From Armigeres subalbatus (lineage: Eukaryota > Arthropoda > Insecta > Diptera > Culicidae), in contig NC_085141.1 in NCBI RefSeq assembly GCF_024139115.2, positions 170,078,994 through 170,142,993 on the forward strand: DNA of 64,000 nt, given 5' to 3'. Positions 1 through 13,110 of the stretch are shown piece by piece. Each line of letters begins with the position of its first letter. Positions within the stretch are counted from its first letter, which is position 1. Both the position numbers and the translations under genes were made by a program. The notes under the pieces are model-generated. The model had not been told where the DNA came from and did not search any database. It saw only the letters and a program-made list of their open reading frames with translations.

Positions 1-299
1 ATAAATAGTTAGGATTGAGCTGGGTTTGTACACTTCTTCTGTTGTGACAGGACAATTCACTCGTCTAGCGTTTTTCATGAAGGATGAGTCATCTTCGTCT
101 ACCATTTTGTATTAGCTGCATTAAATTAAAAAAAAAAAAAGAGTTGGGACAACACTTTCTTCAGCGGAATTCGACATTGTTGTTTCAAAAGGGCGAAAGT
201 CGCAAACGTAAACATTGACTTTTCTGCTGATTTCAGGAAGATTAGACTTCTGGTGGTATTTTCCACTTCCGAGGGGAAAGCTGTGATTTATTTGTCACT

Positions 300-540
300 A
301 GCAGACCCGATGTTTTGCCTAAAATTGATTTAATATCTGAATAATTCTCGAGTTATGAAGAAAATGGTGTTTCATTTGTATGGGAGCCCCCCTATCCAAA
401 GAGGGAGGGGTCTCGAACCATCTTAAGAACCTTCCCCGACCCCAAAAACCTCTGCATACAAATTTTCACGCCGATCGGTTCAGTAGTTTCGGAGTCTATA
501 AGGTTCAGACAGACAGAAATTCATTTTTATGTATATAAAA
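300..540 (+). repeat. Dispersed repeat, copy 1 (see also 30400-30725)
   Basis: Shares CACTAGCAGACCCGA, TTCTCGAGTTATG, GGGAGCCCCC and CCCCAAAAACCTCTGCATAC with 30400-30725, in the same orientation, and ends in an A-rich tail. It looks like the 3' end of a retroelement. No coding frame. Confidence 0.65.
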
Positions 541-730
541 AAAAAAGAAAAAAGAGTATATCATAGCGTTATAGTGTACAATCTTCACGGATCTAAATTG
601 GTACAAATGCTAATGCTTAGGCCAGCGGATCTTGAGGTTTTGAGTTCAATCCTCCACTATATAATATTTTACTCAATATGTTTTTGTAATTATTTTATTT
701 TCTAATTGATCCTTATCTTGATTTGATATA

Positions 731-961
731 TAGGGTGACTGTACCAGTTTTGGCCATTTTCCTAATTTGGCCAATTTCCCGCATAGCTCCAAAAGTAAAG
801 CAATTTTCGAGAATTTAATCAACTCGAACAGAAGATATATGGACATATCCCTAATCTTTCTTCGCTGTTGAAACTTGACGACATTTCCTGGAAAATATGC
901 ATTTTTCAGGGTTGGCTAAATTAGGCACTAAGGTGGCCAAAACCGGTACACTTACCCTATT
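731..961. mobile_element. MITE with about 25-bp TIRs, TA flanks
   Basis: Left end ATAGGGTGACTGTACCAG is mirrored at the right by ..CCGGTACACTTACCCTAT. Arms match through GTTTTGGCCA. No coding frame. Confidence 0.75.
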
Positions 962-3149
962 AGTTTTAGTTTATATTGATTAGTTTCTTGACAAGTAGAA
1001 GTAGTGTGAGCTCTAGCAAACGTGTTAACTTAAGTAATAAATAGATTGATAAAAAGTGGAGAACATATTGGTCGCGACCACCAAACTAACAACGGTCAGA
1101 GCCACTTGGTCGTCGAGTCAAGTACGAGACACTGAAGACGACCACACAGTTGTGGTCGAAATACGTATCTGCAAAGATAACGAAAATTAACTGGTGGAAT
1201 TAAATGGACAGTACTTAATTCGTCTTAGACGGTTTAATACATTCCACTAAAAGAGCTTAATATATTTTTCCGTAAAGAAAAAGCTTTTTATCAATTGCTA
1301 ATTTGGATATGTGATCGCTTGAGAGTGTTGTTCTGCCTCGATTATTTGAAAATTTTATTTTTATCATCCTTTTCAAATGTTTGTCTAAAAATTATATACA
1401 TCACCAGGATCCATAATGCTCACTCAATCTCAGGATTACAGGATAAACAACAAAAAAGGGTCACCCTGGGCTTGAAAAACGCTTGCTTTGATCTCATCAA
1501 GCCTGTCCATTACATACAGCTACGTAGTTCAACGTCACTTTTGCGTAAAACCCGATTGAGCTGCACCTTTGATTTTTTGAGTAGGTTTTTTATGTTTGTT
1601 ACGTTGATTTTGTTTATTGTTATAGGGGAAAAGGCCCCAAAACGCCCCCTTCCCCCGAGGCAAAACGCCTTTTGGGTATTCCCCCATATTTACCGTATTT
1701 GGCATGGCCGTAACAAAACTAGACCTAAAATTTTGTAGGTTAGTCGTAAAAAGTATCAAAATTAAAGATAGGAAGGTTGGGAAACCGACAAATCTACAAT
1801 GTACTACGCGTCTTCACGCACTGTCCATATTAGAATGTTGATTCGCCGACGCGTGGTGCATTGTTCCCTAATTACTGCCAGCCAGAAGGCGTTTTGACTC
1901 ATGAGTTTTCCGGCAGCGAAATATCACCACTTTTTTTTAAATGTATATTCACATTCACATTCACATTCAATATGATTGAGATTTTATACAATTTAAAGGT
2001 GGCATCAGTTAGCTATATTGGTAAACTGTTACATGAGGTAAAAATACCCATGAGAATCGTTACAGCTAAGACATTAAAGTAGTCTTTCTTTAGCTATGGC
2101 ATATTACTTACCCCTTCTACCCCTACCCCTGCTTACAAGTGATCAATTTCCATGCATATATGCTATTCAAGCTCCCAGAAACGCTTTCGAGTTTAGATCT
2201 CAGTATCTAACAGAACATGTTTAATGATCTCGGAATCGGTATATAACCATTTTGGCATTACTAGAACACGATTTCCTTGAATATGGGATTTTCAAAGTTG
2301 TGCAAAACATCCTAAAGTACAGACAAAGTACAAACCAGATCAAACATTGCGAGACCCGTTAGTCACAACAAAATTCTATCACAATTATATCAATATATAT
2401 TGTAAATAACAATATTTGCAATTATAATTGTGTTATAAATTCTCTGTTTCGGATGAGGATCATGAAATTCCATGATCGTTATAATATGTATGATGTAACG
2501 TAATATTCAGCTCATTATGGATATTACAATGCAGACACCAATGTAGAGTATTATTTTGCTTTGTAGAAAGACATATTATATAGAGTTAAAGAAGAGCTGC
2601 GAATCATAATCAATCATCTTAAATCATTATACGAAAAACTAGATATAACTTTAGAGTGAAGGCACAACTCTCCTAAGATTGGTCTGCATTACATACTTAT
2701 GTTAAATTAGTGTGCAACGTGGTAACATCGGTCTCATTGCCAACATGCTATCAGTAAATATATTGCGTGTCGTTTCGGTACACTGAATTACGCTGTCTTG
2801 CACCTGTTTCATTCGGTGAAGTTCAGGTCCATGCAAATCTGATGGACGGTGCCTTCTTAGCTTAACGAGAATACTCACGACTATAAATAATAATGTATGG
2901 TTGCAAGATAACCTCTCGATAAAAGATTCGAAATTTGTGATTTTGATTTTTGATAAGTATTTATCTATGGGAATCATATAAATTTCCTTTAAAATTAAAT
3001 GTAACAGAGAAGCAGGAGAAGTTTCATTTTTGGAAGGTTTACTGGCGAGACTCTGAAGAAACAACGATGTTTCTCTCAGGTTTTCGGTTCTAAAAATGGA
3101 TCATAAAGAAAATGTAGATCTTATTATGGAAGTTATGAGAACTCAAGTT
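962..3149. other. No gene seen
   Basis: AT-rich sequence. 1060-1250 is a piece of the dispersed repeat that also occurs near 44820. A GC-rich run at 1625-1735 (AAACGCC.., CCCCCATATTTACCG) looks repeated but could not be placed. Open frames are short and lack family features. Confidence 0.5.
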
Positions 3150-3475
3150 CTCCAGTTAGCCTTGTGAGCCAAGGCGTAGGATTGCCAATCCGGAGAAAGC
3201 GAGTTCGACTCTCGTTCCAGGCTCGGATGTTCTCGGGTTTAAAAACTCTCGGCTCCCTGGACATATGGTTTGTCTAAAAGATTGGAAATTTTTCATTAGC
3301 GCTTGGTGTGGTTTGGTAGAACCCCGACCATATGTATTGTACATATTCATGCCATTTACGGGCATAGAAAAGCTTCCAATTAATAATAAATTAATTAATA
3401 AAATCAAGTCAAGGTCTAGAGAAACAGAAGGAGATAAAGAATAAAAAGGAAAATAAAAAGAAGAAGAAGAAGAAT
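3150..3475 (+). mobile_element. tRNA-headed SINE
   Basis: The head (3158-3225) has tRNA-like A and B boxes (GAGTTCGACTC), followed by a non-tRNA body and an (AAG)n-like tail at 3460-3472. The cloverleaf is too imperfect for a working tRNA. No clear target-site duplication was found. Confidence 0.6.
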
Positions 3476-3659
3476 CCAGGATACGAAAATTTTATAAAAT
3501 AATTTTACCAAATTTCGATTAAACAAAAAATAAGCGAAATTTTGTTGAAATTCAAATTAACACGGTTTTAACGGGTATGTCCAAAATGATTTTTTTTTCT
3601 TTTTTGCTATTTTATGTAACGTTTTCTTTAACAAGTTTTATGCTTTCTTCAGGAACTAG

Positions 3660-3840
3660 AACTAATTCGCTGACTAACTGAAGACTAACACGATGATAGT
3701 CCGTGCCAAGAAAAGTTGCATAAATTTCGAACCCAAAAATTCTCTAGACGGACTGGGAATCGAACTAAGCCACCTTCATCATGGTCTTGCTTTATTGTCG
3801 CGCCTTTTACAGCTACGCTACGCTAAGGGAGGTCCCACTA
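3660..3840 (-). mobile_element. Feilai-like SINE head, diverged
   Basis: The reverse complement reads like the Feilai head at 34.6 kb (CAAGACCATGATGAAGGTGG, GTTCGATTCCCAG) with substitutions. It is incomplete and lacks the Feilai tail. Confidence 0.55.
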
Positions 3841-5479
3841 TACTGCAAGGAAAAATCAAAAACAGACCTATTGGCGCTTCACATGAAGAAAACGGCTTTG
3901 TCTAGTCGTTTGACGAAGCATAATGCGTTAGTACTATTTAAATATGTCGCACCGCTGCTATAGGTATGTATGAGAGTTACAAAAAGCATGAATTTGAACC
4001 AGCAATCGGCAGACCACAGTTCCGAATGAGCCTCTCTGCAACTGTGGTTGATCAGCGAGGAAGCATACGCGTGATCAATTGGAGGATCGGGGAGTATAAG
4101 TGGGAACGAGCGAAAAGAAATTAAATCCGAAAGAAAGAAAGATCCAACGGTACCAACCATTCACGCGAGCTCAGTTGGCTCCACTTCCAGTCAGACTAAG
4201 TCAGTTCGTATCTAACTTTCGTGGGGTGTAAACATGTCCTATAGTGATCGTAATCGAATGTTCGGGGTGGTGTGACGAGATAGAATTTGCGGACTGAAAT
4301 GAATGCGCCTGTTATTGGTTCTCTGTTATTGTAATGCATATTGGTGCCACCTACGAATCTAAAAAGTAAACCGGAAATAGATGTCGTTTGAAGTGATTTA
4401 TGTAAAGGGTGTACAAAAAAGGCCCACCTCGTATCCGGAGGAAGAAGAGCTGATGGCCCATTTAAGTGCAGGCAAAATCGGTGATATACGTGAAGAATCT
4501 GATTGAAGAAGTGAAACCACAAGTCAGGAAGAGTGAATAAAAGAAAGTACAATTGGGCCAGTGGGCGGAATTAAACTACCTGTTGCTTGCTGTACGACTA
4601 ACAGACCTGTTTGAATGTGACGTCGTCGTTTCTCAAATCTTTCTCAATGCACAGTCGCATACCGTTGGTGTGCTGTGGATGGATGCTAACTGACCACCAA
4701 GACATAAAGGTAAGATCGGAAGGTGTAGGTTAAGGTCGTTGCACCGGTAGAAAACGTGTTATGCGTGCGCTCATTTCTATTTCGTTATTGTATCATAGTT
4801 AGGTGAGGTGATTCACGGAGAAAGAAAGTGAGATGTAGCTATAAACAAAATTTCTTACTAATTGGTCGGAATGAACAAACAATATGAGACATGTTCCGTA
4901 AGTCTTGTTAACGAGACGAGATGGATCGAACTTATGTAACTGTTGACTGGAGTATACACAGCTGGGATACCGTTTGTGTTTGGTATACAACCGATGAAAT
5001 GAAGAGTTTAAACATTAGACAGACAGACAGAAGAGTTTCACTATACATTAAAATTGTCACTAAATTATCATCATGAAAAAGAGTTATGAAAATTTGAAAT
5101 CAATCAGGATTTTTTTTTAATGATTGGTCTGAAGGAGTTTAAAATTATAATATACTTACACCGAATGGAATGTCCAATGTAATGAAAGATTTTCATCAAG
5201 GTCCTATGTTTGTAATGCAAAAAACATATTTAGATTACGTGATTTTGTACAATGTACATATACACATGGGCTTAATGTAACTAAAACTGGGAACGTCTCT
5301 CGTATCCTGTTCTTAAAACCAAGGTCCTATGTGCGTCTGTTCCTGTTTTATATTGGTCATTCCTTTGAAATATGTTGGCTATTCATATGTAGAAAGTAAA
5401 AGGAACAGATTCTTTACAGCACTTCTAAACCTTGTGTGACAGCAAATGTCTGTCAGTCTGTGTGTGTGCGTGTTTTTTT
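3841..5479. other. No gene seen; possible initiator-like sequences near 4.17 kb
   Basis: Several TCAG(T/A)-type sequences cluster at 4171-4206 in moderately GC-rich DNA, but no TATA or DPE lies at the right spacing. Open frames here have no recognisable domain. Confidence 0.4.
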
Positions 5480-6027
5480 ACAAGGCCATCAAAAATCTGC
5501 GCGACAGACACCTTAAAGGCGATCAGGGCTGGGCTCCTTCCCGACCTGCTAAAAATGTGCCTCCCGGATGAATCCGGGTCCCTTATCTTCCTTGCCTCGA
5601 TCCCCCCGGGACCACGGAATGGCTGTGCTCAAGCACTGCTTCTAAAATTCCGGCCCCTAGCTTATGCTAGTTCGCCGACTGGCTGGTTAATCCACTGCTT
5701 CTCGATACCTCGGCGGTCGTGCCACAAACTTCCTAACTCGAATCCTCCTGACTACCCCCGGCGTCGAGGGTAGTCCACCAGTTCCGGTGAAGGAAACTTC
5801 CTCACTGATGGTGCCCCGTCTACCGGCGGCTATCGCAGGGGACGCTTTCGCGCATTGCGCCTACTTCGTGGATGACGTCCGCACAGGCGGTGCCCTACAT
5901 ACCCGAAGCGCTTTCTTCAGCAGGTTGGCTGTTCGAGTGCCAAGGTCGGTCCGACGATTTCGGTTGGCAGAAGCCTTCCGGTTCGCCGGCGCCTCGACGA
6001 CCCGAGGCCAAATACTGCTCACTGGAC

Positions 6028-8614
6028 TCACACTGGATTTTTCCCCAAAAATACGCTTATTTGCTTGTCACTTCTCCATCTACGCTGCAGCTCTGACAGT
6101 ATTTGCGTCACGACTCTGCTGACCACATTCCACGTGCCTTCTTCGTGACACATTCGCTCTGCGATGTTGTACGCCCGTAGGGCAGGCATTCTTCTACGTA
6201 CTTCCGCAAACCTTGGGCAATCGAATACCACATGTTCTGGAATCTCTTCAATATTCTCACACTCTGGACATAACGGTGAATTGGTATGTCCAAACCGATG
6301 TAAGTACTTCCGGAAGCATCCGTGACCCAACAGAAACTGCGTCAGGTGAAAGTTCACTTCACCATGCTTTCTGTTCAACCACACCGACAGGTTTGGGATG
6401 AGCCGGTGGGTCCACCTCACTCTCTCCGTACTGTCCCACTCTTGTTGCCATCTCGTCATCGAACGAATTCTCACCTCCTTCCTTACGTTTCTGGTGTCTC
6501 TTCGCCGATAACACTCGATGTCTTCCTCTAGGGTGATGCAGATGGGTAGCATCCCAGCAATAACGCATATTGCCTCCGACGATATCGTTCTATATGCGCT
6601 CGCGACTCGAATTACCATCAGCCGGAACACACTTTTCAGCTTTTCCCGGTTCCGCTTGGTTTGCAGTGCATTGCCCCAAGCAGGAACCTCATACCGCAGT
6701 ATCGATGACGAGACACTAGCTAGCAGACGCCTCGTGCTGCTTCTAGGACCGCCTACGTTTGGCATGATCCTCGCTATTGCGTTCATTGCCTGCGCCGACT
6801 TTTCACAGGCGTAGTCAACGTGGCTGTTGAAATTTAGCCGATCGTCGATCATCACTCCCAAGTGCTTCAGTGATCGCTTCGAAGCAATCGCATGGCCTCC
6901 GACGACGATCTCCATCCGCTGGATCGCTTTGCAATTGCTGACTAATAGCACCTCCGTTTTGTGGTGAGCTATCTGCAGCTTAACACCGTTCATCCAGCGC
7001 TCGATCATGGCTATCGTCTCCGTCAGCAACACCTCCACTTCTTTAAGAGTCTCGTTCATCACCGCTAGTGACACGTCGTCCGCAAAACCTACGATTTTCA
7101 CTTTTCTGGGTAGCTGCAAAGTCAACACTCCGTCGTACATCCCGTTCCAAAGAGTTGGACCAAGTATGGAGCCCTGGGGAACACCAGCTGTAACGCGCAT
7201 CGATTTATGTCCTTCGTTCGTATCGTACATCAGAACTCTACCCTGAAAATAACTTTTTAGGATATTCACAGATAGTTGGGGACCCGCATTTTGTGCAGCG
7301 CCGCCGCGATGGCTTCAAAGCTGGCGCTGTTGAACGCGTTTTTCACGTCTATCGTGACCACTACGCAGACCGATCTCCTCGTCTCTTCTGCTTGGACGCC
7401 TTCTCAGCACTCTCGAGCACTGTTCGAATTGCATCCACCGTCGATACTGCTTTACGGAATCCAAATTGCATATTCGACAATCCGCGTTCTCTCTCTGTAC
7501 ATTTCGTCAGCCTATTGAGGATGATTCTCTCAAGGAGCTTCCCGAGCGTATCTAACAGGCATATGGCCTGTACACGGCCGGATTGCCGTGTGACTTTCCT
7601 GGCTTAGGCAGCAACACCAGCTTCTGGATCTTCCACATTTCTGTAAAATTGCCTTCGTCCAGGCACTTTTGCAGCGCCCTCCTGCACATGTCCGGGTATG
7701 CCAGGATCGCAGCGTTTAACGCAACGTTCGGTATTCCATCCGGACCGGGGGCTTTCTTCGTTTTCAGGCGTTTAGTCGCTTCTGCAAGCTCGCTATTGGA
7801 CACTTGTCGATCTACGGGGTTTGCTTCCCCTCCTTCGTCGTATGGTGGTTGCGGCCACATGGTCGGATCATGTTTCGGGAAAAGACCCTCCACAACTGCC
7901 TTCAACTTGTCTGGGCACAATTCAGCCCTTACCATCATTCTTGTTAGCTCCGCCGCATCAATGATCTCGGTACTGCTGTCCGGTCGAAGTGCCTCAACGA
8001 ATAGGTCTTTGTTGAAGGCTTTCGTTTTCCACCTCCGTTCACTGGTTATACTTCTTCGTGTTGCACCAGGGTTTCGTTGGCCAATACGGTAGCGAAACGC
8101 CTGGTGGTCGCTGTGAGTGTACTCATTACTAACTCTCCAGTCCATACAAAGAAGGACTGAAGATCGTGATGTCAATGATAGACTCCCTCCCATCTCTCCG
8201 AAATGTGCTTACCGAGCCTTCATTACACAATCGTACATCTAGCTAGCACTCGTACGCTAGAGCTTCCTGCAGGATATATCATCTTGTGTTGGTTACTCGA
8301 CTCCCCCATTCCAAGGCCCAGGCATTGAAGTCACCTCCTATGACTACCGACCGTCGTCCGATCAACTTATCGGTTAACTGATCCAATATCTGGCTGGACT
8401 GCTCCACGGTCCACCTTGGAGATGCATAGCAGCTGCATATGAAGACGCCGTTGATTTTGGCAATCACGAAGCCTTCGCATGAACTCTCCCCCACTTCTTG
8501 AATAGGGAATTTGCCCATAACTTGTATAGCAGCCAAACCTGTTCTATCTGTCACCCAGTTGCCGTTATCAGGGGGAACTCGATACGGCTCTGCAATTATC
8601 ACGACATCGCACAT
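6028..8614 (-). pseudogene. R1-type pol (endonuclease, reverse transcriptase), frame-broken
   Basis: Endonuclease segment 8279-8614 shows GGDFNAWALEWGS. The RT N-terminal half, 7552-8193, shows KAPGPDGIPNVAL and LVLLPKPGK and then breaks after AVYRPYA. The RT C-terminal half, 6028-7269, shows AGVPQGSILGPTLWN and the catalytic GFADDVSLAV, and ends with a Cys/His zinc finger CPEC...HVVFDCPRF. About 280 nt between the RT halves are readable only in another frame. Codons outside the breaks are largely intact, so the copy is not ancient. Confidence 0.85.
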
Positions 8615-8669
8615 CGTTTCTGCTGTAGACTACCTTAACATTTGCTGTGCGGTTTCCCAATGATTCAGA

Positions 8670-9293
8670 TTAATCTGAATTATATTCATTACTGCTGGCC
8701 TGCGAACGCCCTTTTGTAGGCTGGGCATTTGTAGCTACCAGTCTGATGGTCATTTCCGTCCTCTTAAGTGCAAAGCGTACACTTCGGTATTTGCGTTCAG
8801 TCTCTCGCAAGATGACCTGTTTCCCCACATTTCCAGCACATGTTGGATCTGTCTGGACCTTTACAAGCTCCTGCCCGGTGTCCAAAGCCCACGTTTTCGC
8901 CCAAGTCCCTCAACTCAGGATCTTCTCTAACTTTACTAGTACAGCTTCCCCCTTCGGCGTATTTTTACGAGGTGGAGGCTTTTCTTTCCCGTTCTGTTCC
9001 ATTTTCCTCGCCTCTTTTCGCTTCAGCTGTTTCTTTCTCTTCTCCTTCTGACCTACTGCGGTACTCCATCCTTCTCCCTGTGGAGTAGCGTCTGTCCCTT
9101 CGACGGCGACATCGTTCGCCCGTGTCTGCCTCTTGAGTCCGCCTGGCCTGTCATCTCCTGTTGAGGTTCTTGCCCTTTTGGGAGTCATGGAGGCTGGTGT
9201 ACTCTCCACCCCGAGCAGTTTCTTTTTCCGGATATAACGGATATAACGCAAATGTCCCGATACTTCCCTGTTTCGGCGGAACTGCAACAGCAT
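8670..9293 (-). pseudogene. R1-type gag remnant
   Basis: Two short minus-strand frames upstream of the pol remnant. 8910-9293 is rich in Lys/Arg/Glu, as R1-type ORF1 proteins are. 8670-8885 retains parts of Cys-rich nucleocapsid knuckles (around PTCAGNVGK), now frameshifted. Identification rests on position next to pol and composition rather than a clean domain. Confidence 0.6.
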
Positions 9294-9400
9294 GTGCCTT
9301 AGTTTGTGCCAATGCGCGCTCCGCTATATCGGCCCTCAGCGCTGCTGTTTTGAATTCGTTCACTGCCTCACTTAACCTGGCAGGCGTGTTCCTTTAATGA

Positions 9401-12400
9401 AGGGATTATCTTTTCTGTTTGTCTTATCACGAACAGACGTTTTGCCTTACTTGTACAAAAAATTGTACCGAGAAGCTGTCATTTAGCATGAGCAATTCGC
9501 ACAAATTCGTAAGTGGTACAAGCCTGGACTTTTGTATGAGTGTAGCATAACCTTCATCCGTTACCACAGATATTGATTTGGGACTAACCACTATCTCTTG
9601 GGTGAAAGCAATGCACTCTCCAATAGTCCAGATCTGCCCTGGCCACGTCCTTGCGAATGCTGAGGAAGGAAAAGGATGGTTAGTTGGACACCTACTTAAG
9701 AAAGATGCAAAGAACTCTACGACTTCCCATAGGTGCCACGAGAGGTTTTGAAAGAATGAATGAATGAAAACCGCTCAATTTAAAAGAAAAATAGTTATTT
9801 ATTTATTTAAATAGCCATGTGGCACTAAATCAACTGAATCATCTGGTCAAATACACTGAATTCTGTTTTTACACGATTTACATTTTTTCAATTTTGAACT
9901 TATCCTCAATGTTCACCACATTTTAATATCATGTGATTTTTCTTTAAACTATTTTGGATTTTTTGAAACATGTTGCGAACACATAATCCTGTGTAAAAAA
10001 GTGTAATGTCACGGGATCTGTTTTGACTTGAATTTGAATATGACAACTCCTTTGGGGACAACTAACCCCAACGAAATGCGGCATAATTATTAAAAAAGAC
10101 AGGAACACCGTCTTCGACCAGAGGTCGTACAGACTGAACACTTAACACCTAGCATTAGACAACGGACACATAACACCCAGTGGACCAGTGAAGAATTTTT
10201 CGATCACGAAAAGTTTCCTCCTTACCGGGGCGGGAATCGAACCCACACTCCATAGCACATGCGTCTAGACGATTGACGTCGCTATCCGCACGGCCACGAA
10301 GCCCACCACAGTACTGTGGATTACCTCCGAACTAGTATGCTTTAAAATATGAATCCATCCGGAGGGAATGCAAGTTTTTGTCAATGAATCTGTCCAAAAA
10401 TGAGGTTTTTGCAGCACTTTTCATATTTGTAACCTATTGAAACAGACGTCAAGTACGGAAAGGATAAGGGTTTAATACACTCTCAATGGTTTTTTTTTTG
10501 TTTTAAAAGAATATTTGAAGTGTCTGTTTCATCGGACATCGGTTCATGAGACACTGCTTTCCGAACTTACGGGCCGAAAAGTGAAGTAGTGTCGCAGCGT
10601 GTCTTGAAACTATGTCTTCAATGTAGGGGGACAGGATAGCTCAAAAACGACTTGTCCGTTTTGAATGCGGTTTGAATGTTTGAATTGTAGGTACAGCATT
10701 TTTTCTGTTATTGTAGGTAGACGCTTATCTTTATCATAAAAATGGCTTTTCGGTGCAAGCTTTGCATCCGAAATCCTTATTTTTGTTCAAAACGTTGTCA
10801 ATTTTTCATGTTTTCATGTTTTCATCAACATAATCAAAAAATCCTACGTACGATGAAAGAAAGTAATTTATCGGAGAAAATGTATAAATATCGTTTCATA
10901 TCTTTTAAAAAAAATCCCGCAAATCACCTTTTCACAGGCGCTAGAGTGTACTAACCCCTAATTGAAAGGTTTAATTTAGCCCTTGCATGAATAGGTATTT
11001 TGGGTGGTAATCAGAAAAGCACAATGGATACAGTAGCTATGTCTAGAGAGTCGATTTTTTTTACCACTTTTACATTCTCAAATATCCAATTCTGTAGTGC
11101 ATATGAGGATGACGCTGAGTCTAGTACAGAATCAAAATTTCTGCTCAACTTCTTAGTTACGGATAAGATGGACGTGGACTTGAATAGTAATCCTCATTGT
11201 TTTGTTATTTTTGTATTAGATTGTAATCTAAGATCACACCCATTTTGATTTCTGATAGCAGTCCAAATCTGGATTAAAAAAGACATTGAGTATCACTGTC
11301 GAATCTAAGATAATCTACGTATAGCGCAACAATGCCATGATATTATATCCACGAAAGGCATAATGCACGAGAAAGATACTAACAACGATAGATGGATTAA
11401 CAAAGGTTTATAGTTTAAATATACCTCAAAGTTTAAATATATCTTTTTCTTATTCTCCAAACTACTATGTTTCTCTCATACAAAATTCACTACGGGTTAA
11501 TACAGAAATATATTTATTGCAATAGTTAATTGGAGTTTCAAAACGATGACTGGCTGTTTCACGCCACTATATTCTGCAATTGGGTGACATAAAACTTCAC
11601 TTTTGTCATCGTATCTGATTTAAATCGACTTCCAAAAACTTGAATGAAATTTTAATTTGGTTTGTAGTACGTGACATGAAGCGCGTTTCTCGCAATTGGG
11701 TTTGAATTTTTAGGTCAGTCTGTCGACGGGCTGAGGCTTAAGCAATCGAGGGAAATTGGGGGTGTCTCAGTCCAGCTGTCTCTAAAATATAAGTTTGGAT
11801 GATTCAGGTTGATCAGATTGTTCGACTGCGGCCATGTTGAAAAAACATCAATTTCTTCGAAAACTTTTGAACTAAAGCTCACACTTCAGCTGTCAAGGTC
11901 CGATGACAAATTCTGCCTCGTAAGCAGATCATTCGAAATCATACAACAAGCGGTGAATAATAAATGAGTAGAGCACCAAAGTAAGGATGAGCATTATTTC
12001 TGGTGAAGACCTGTCACGCACACTTTCGTCAGAGTTTTGATGTTCGACGGCATGAGTGTCTGGTTTTAATTAGTGACACTGTTACATAATTTCTCTCCCA
12101 ATAAAACGTGAACAGAAACTCAAGAGATATATGATTGATGATGGTACTGGCGATAATTGCGTTGGACATGTGTTTAGAGCTAACAAAACTTGTACTGACA
12201 GAATTGTTTTCGCATACACTGAATGTATTTTTGCCTTTGCCCGGAGACCCTTGGTGTAATCTATTAATCGACTTACCTCGACAAATTTAGGTGATGTCTG
12301 TATGTGTGTGTGTATGTATGTGCGCAAAATAAAACTCACTCATCTTTTGAGCACTAGTTTTGAACCGGTTTGATTGGAACAAGTTGCATTCGACTGGAAA

Positions 12401-13110
12401 TCCTGTTTTCTATTGAAAATGGGCTTGGACTATGGAATCAAAAGTTACGCCCATTTTGTTTTTTTTTTGCAAAAACGTTCTTTCAAGTGTTTAGTATGTC
12501 TTATGCACGAGAAAGGCATCAACACCGTTAGGTGATTCAATCAGGATGTTTAATCATTGATCGAACCATCAAAACCATTAAATATCTACATCCGAAATGT
12601 GTCACGGAATTCTAAATGCAAATGTGTTATACACTAACAATTTCATGTATATCAAAGCAGAGTCACTATACTTTGGTGAGCCCCTAATGTAAGTGCGTTA
12701 GGTAGAAAAACAAAATTTTATATCGTTGCTAGTTATTAGAAATTATGGAAGTATGAGCAGCTTTCCATTTTTTTACATTTTTGTTTGTTGAAATTTGCAT
12801 TTGGTCTAATTCAGAATGAAATCCTAAATTGCGCCATGCAACTTCTTAGAAGCAAAGATTTCGATGATATTCTATTAATAATTGGGAACATTACTTCTTC
12901 TCCCTCTCTAGACCTGCCCACACGTGCTTTCCCTATACGTATCATAATTCGCAAAGGTATGTGGTGCCGGACTATGATAGATAATCCAAACAGTGGAGGA
13001 CCGAATCAGCTGAATCCGTTCGTAATAATATAGCTCTCTGAGAGTGATTTGGCTGAAAAGGAGAATTAATTAGCAATTGATAACGAACCGCCAATAACGA
13101 ACGAAGCGAA
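9401..13110. other. Intergenic or 5' region of GMC-A; no coding gene seen
   Basis: Apart from the SINE at 10.1-10.3 kb, AT-rich sequence with fragments of dispersed repeats (GCACGAGAAAGGCA-type pieces at about 11370 and 12506). A strong 3' splice site, CTCCCTCTCTAG, ends at 12911 and a donor-like GGTATGT lies at about 12956, so a small non-coding exon of GMC-A is possible. Confidence 0.4.
10100..10312 (-). mobile_element. tRNA-headed SINE
   Basis: On the minus strand it begins GGGCTTCGTGGCCGTGCGG and carries a B box, GGGTTCGATTCCC, then a body with no tRNA similarity. The long variable region and missing CCA-ready stem argue against a real tRNA. Confidence 0.6.

Larger units (their letters stand above)
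5480..9400 (-). mobile_element. Decayed R1-type non-LTR retrotransposon
   Basis: Minus-strand fragments appear in the order gag (8670-9293), endonuclease (8279-8614), reverse transcriptase (about 7270-8193) and C-terminal zinc-finger domain (6028 onwards). They are followed by a GC-rich 3' region to about 5480. Base composition is clearly richer in GC than the flanks. Gene order and motifs match the R1/LOA group. Several frame breaks make it non-functional. Ends are approximate and no target-site duplication was found. Confidence 0.85.

Noticed and set aside
1295..1738. 147-codon open frame
   Set aside because: Starts with TTG, has no recognisable domain and runs through repeat-like GC-rich sequence.
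4095..4206. Promoter with TATAAG at 4095 and TCAGTT at 4171 or 4201
   Set aside because: Spacing is 75 nt or more, and no DPE is in register.
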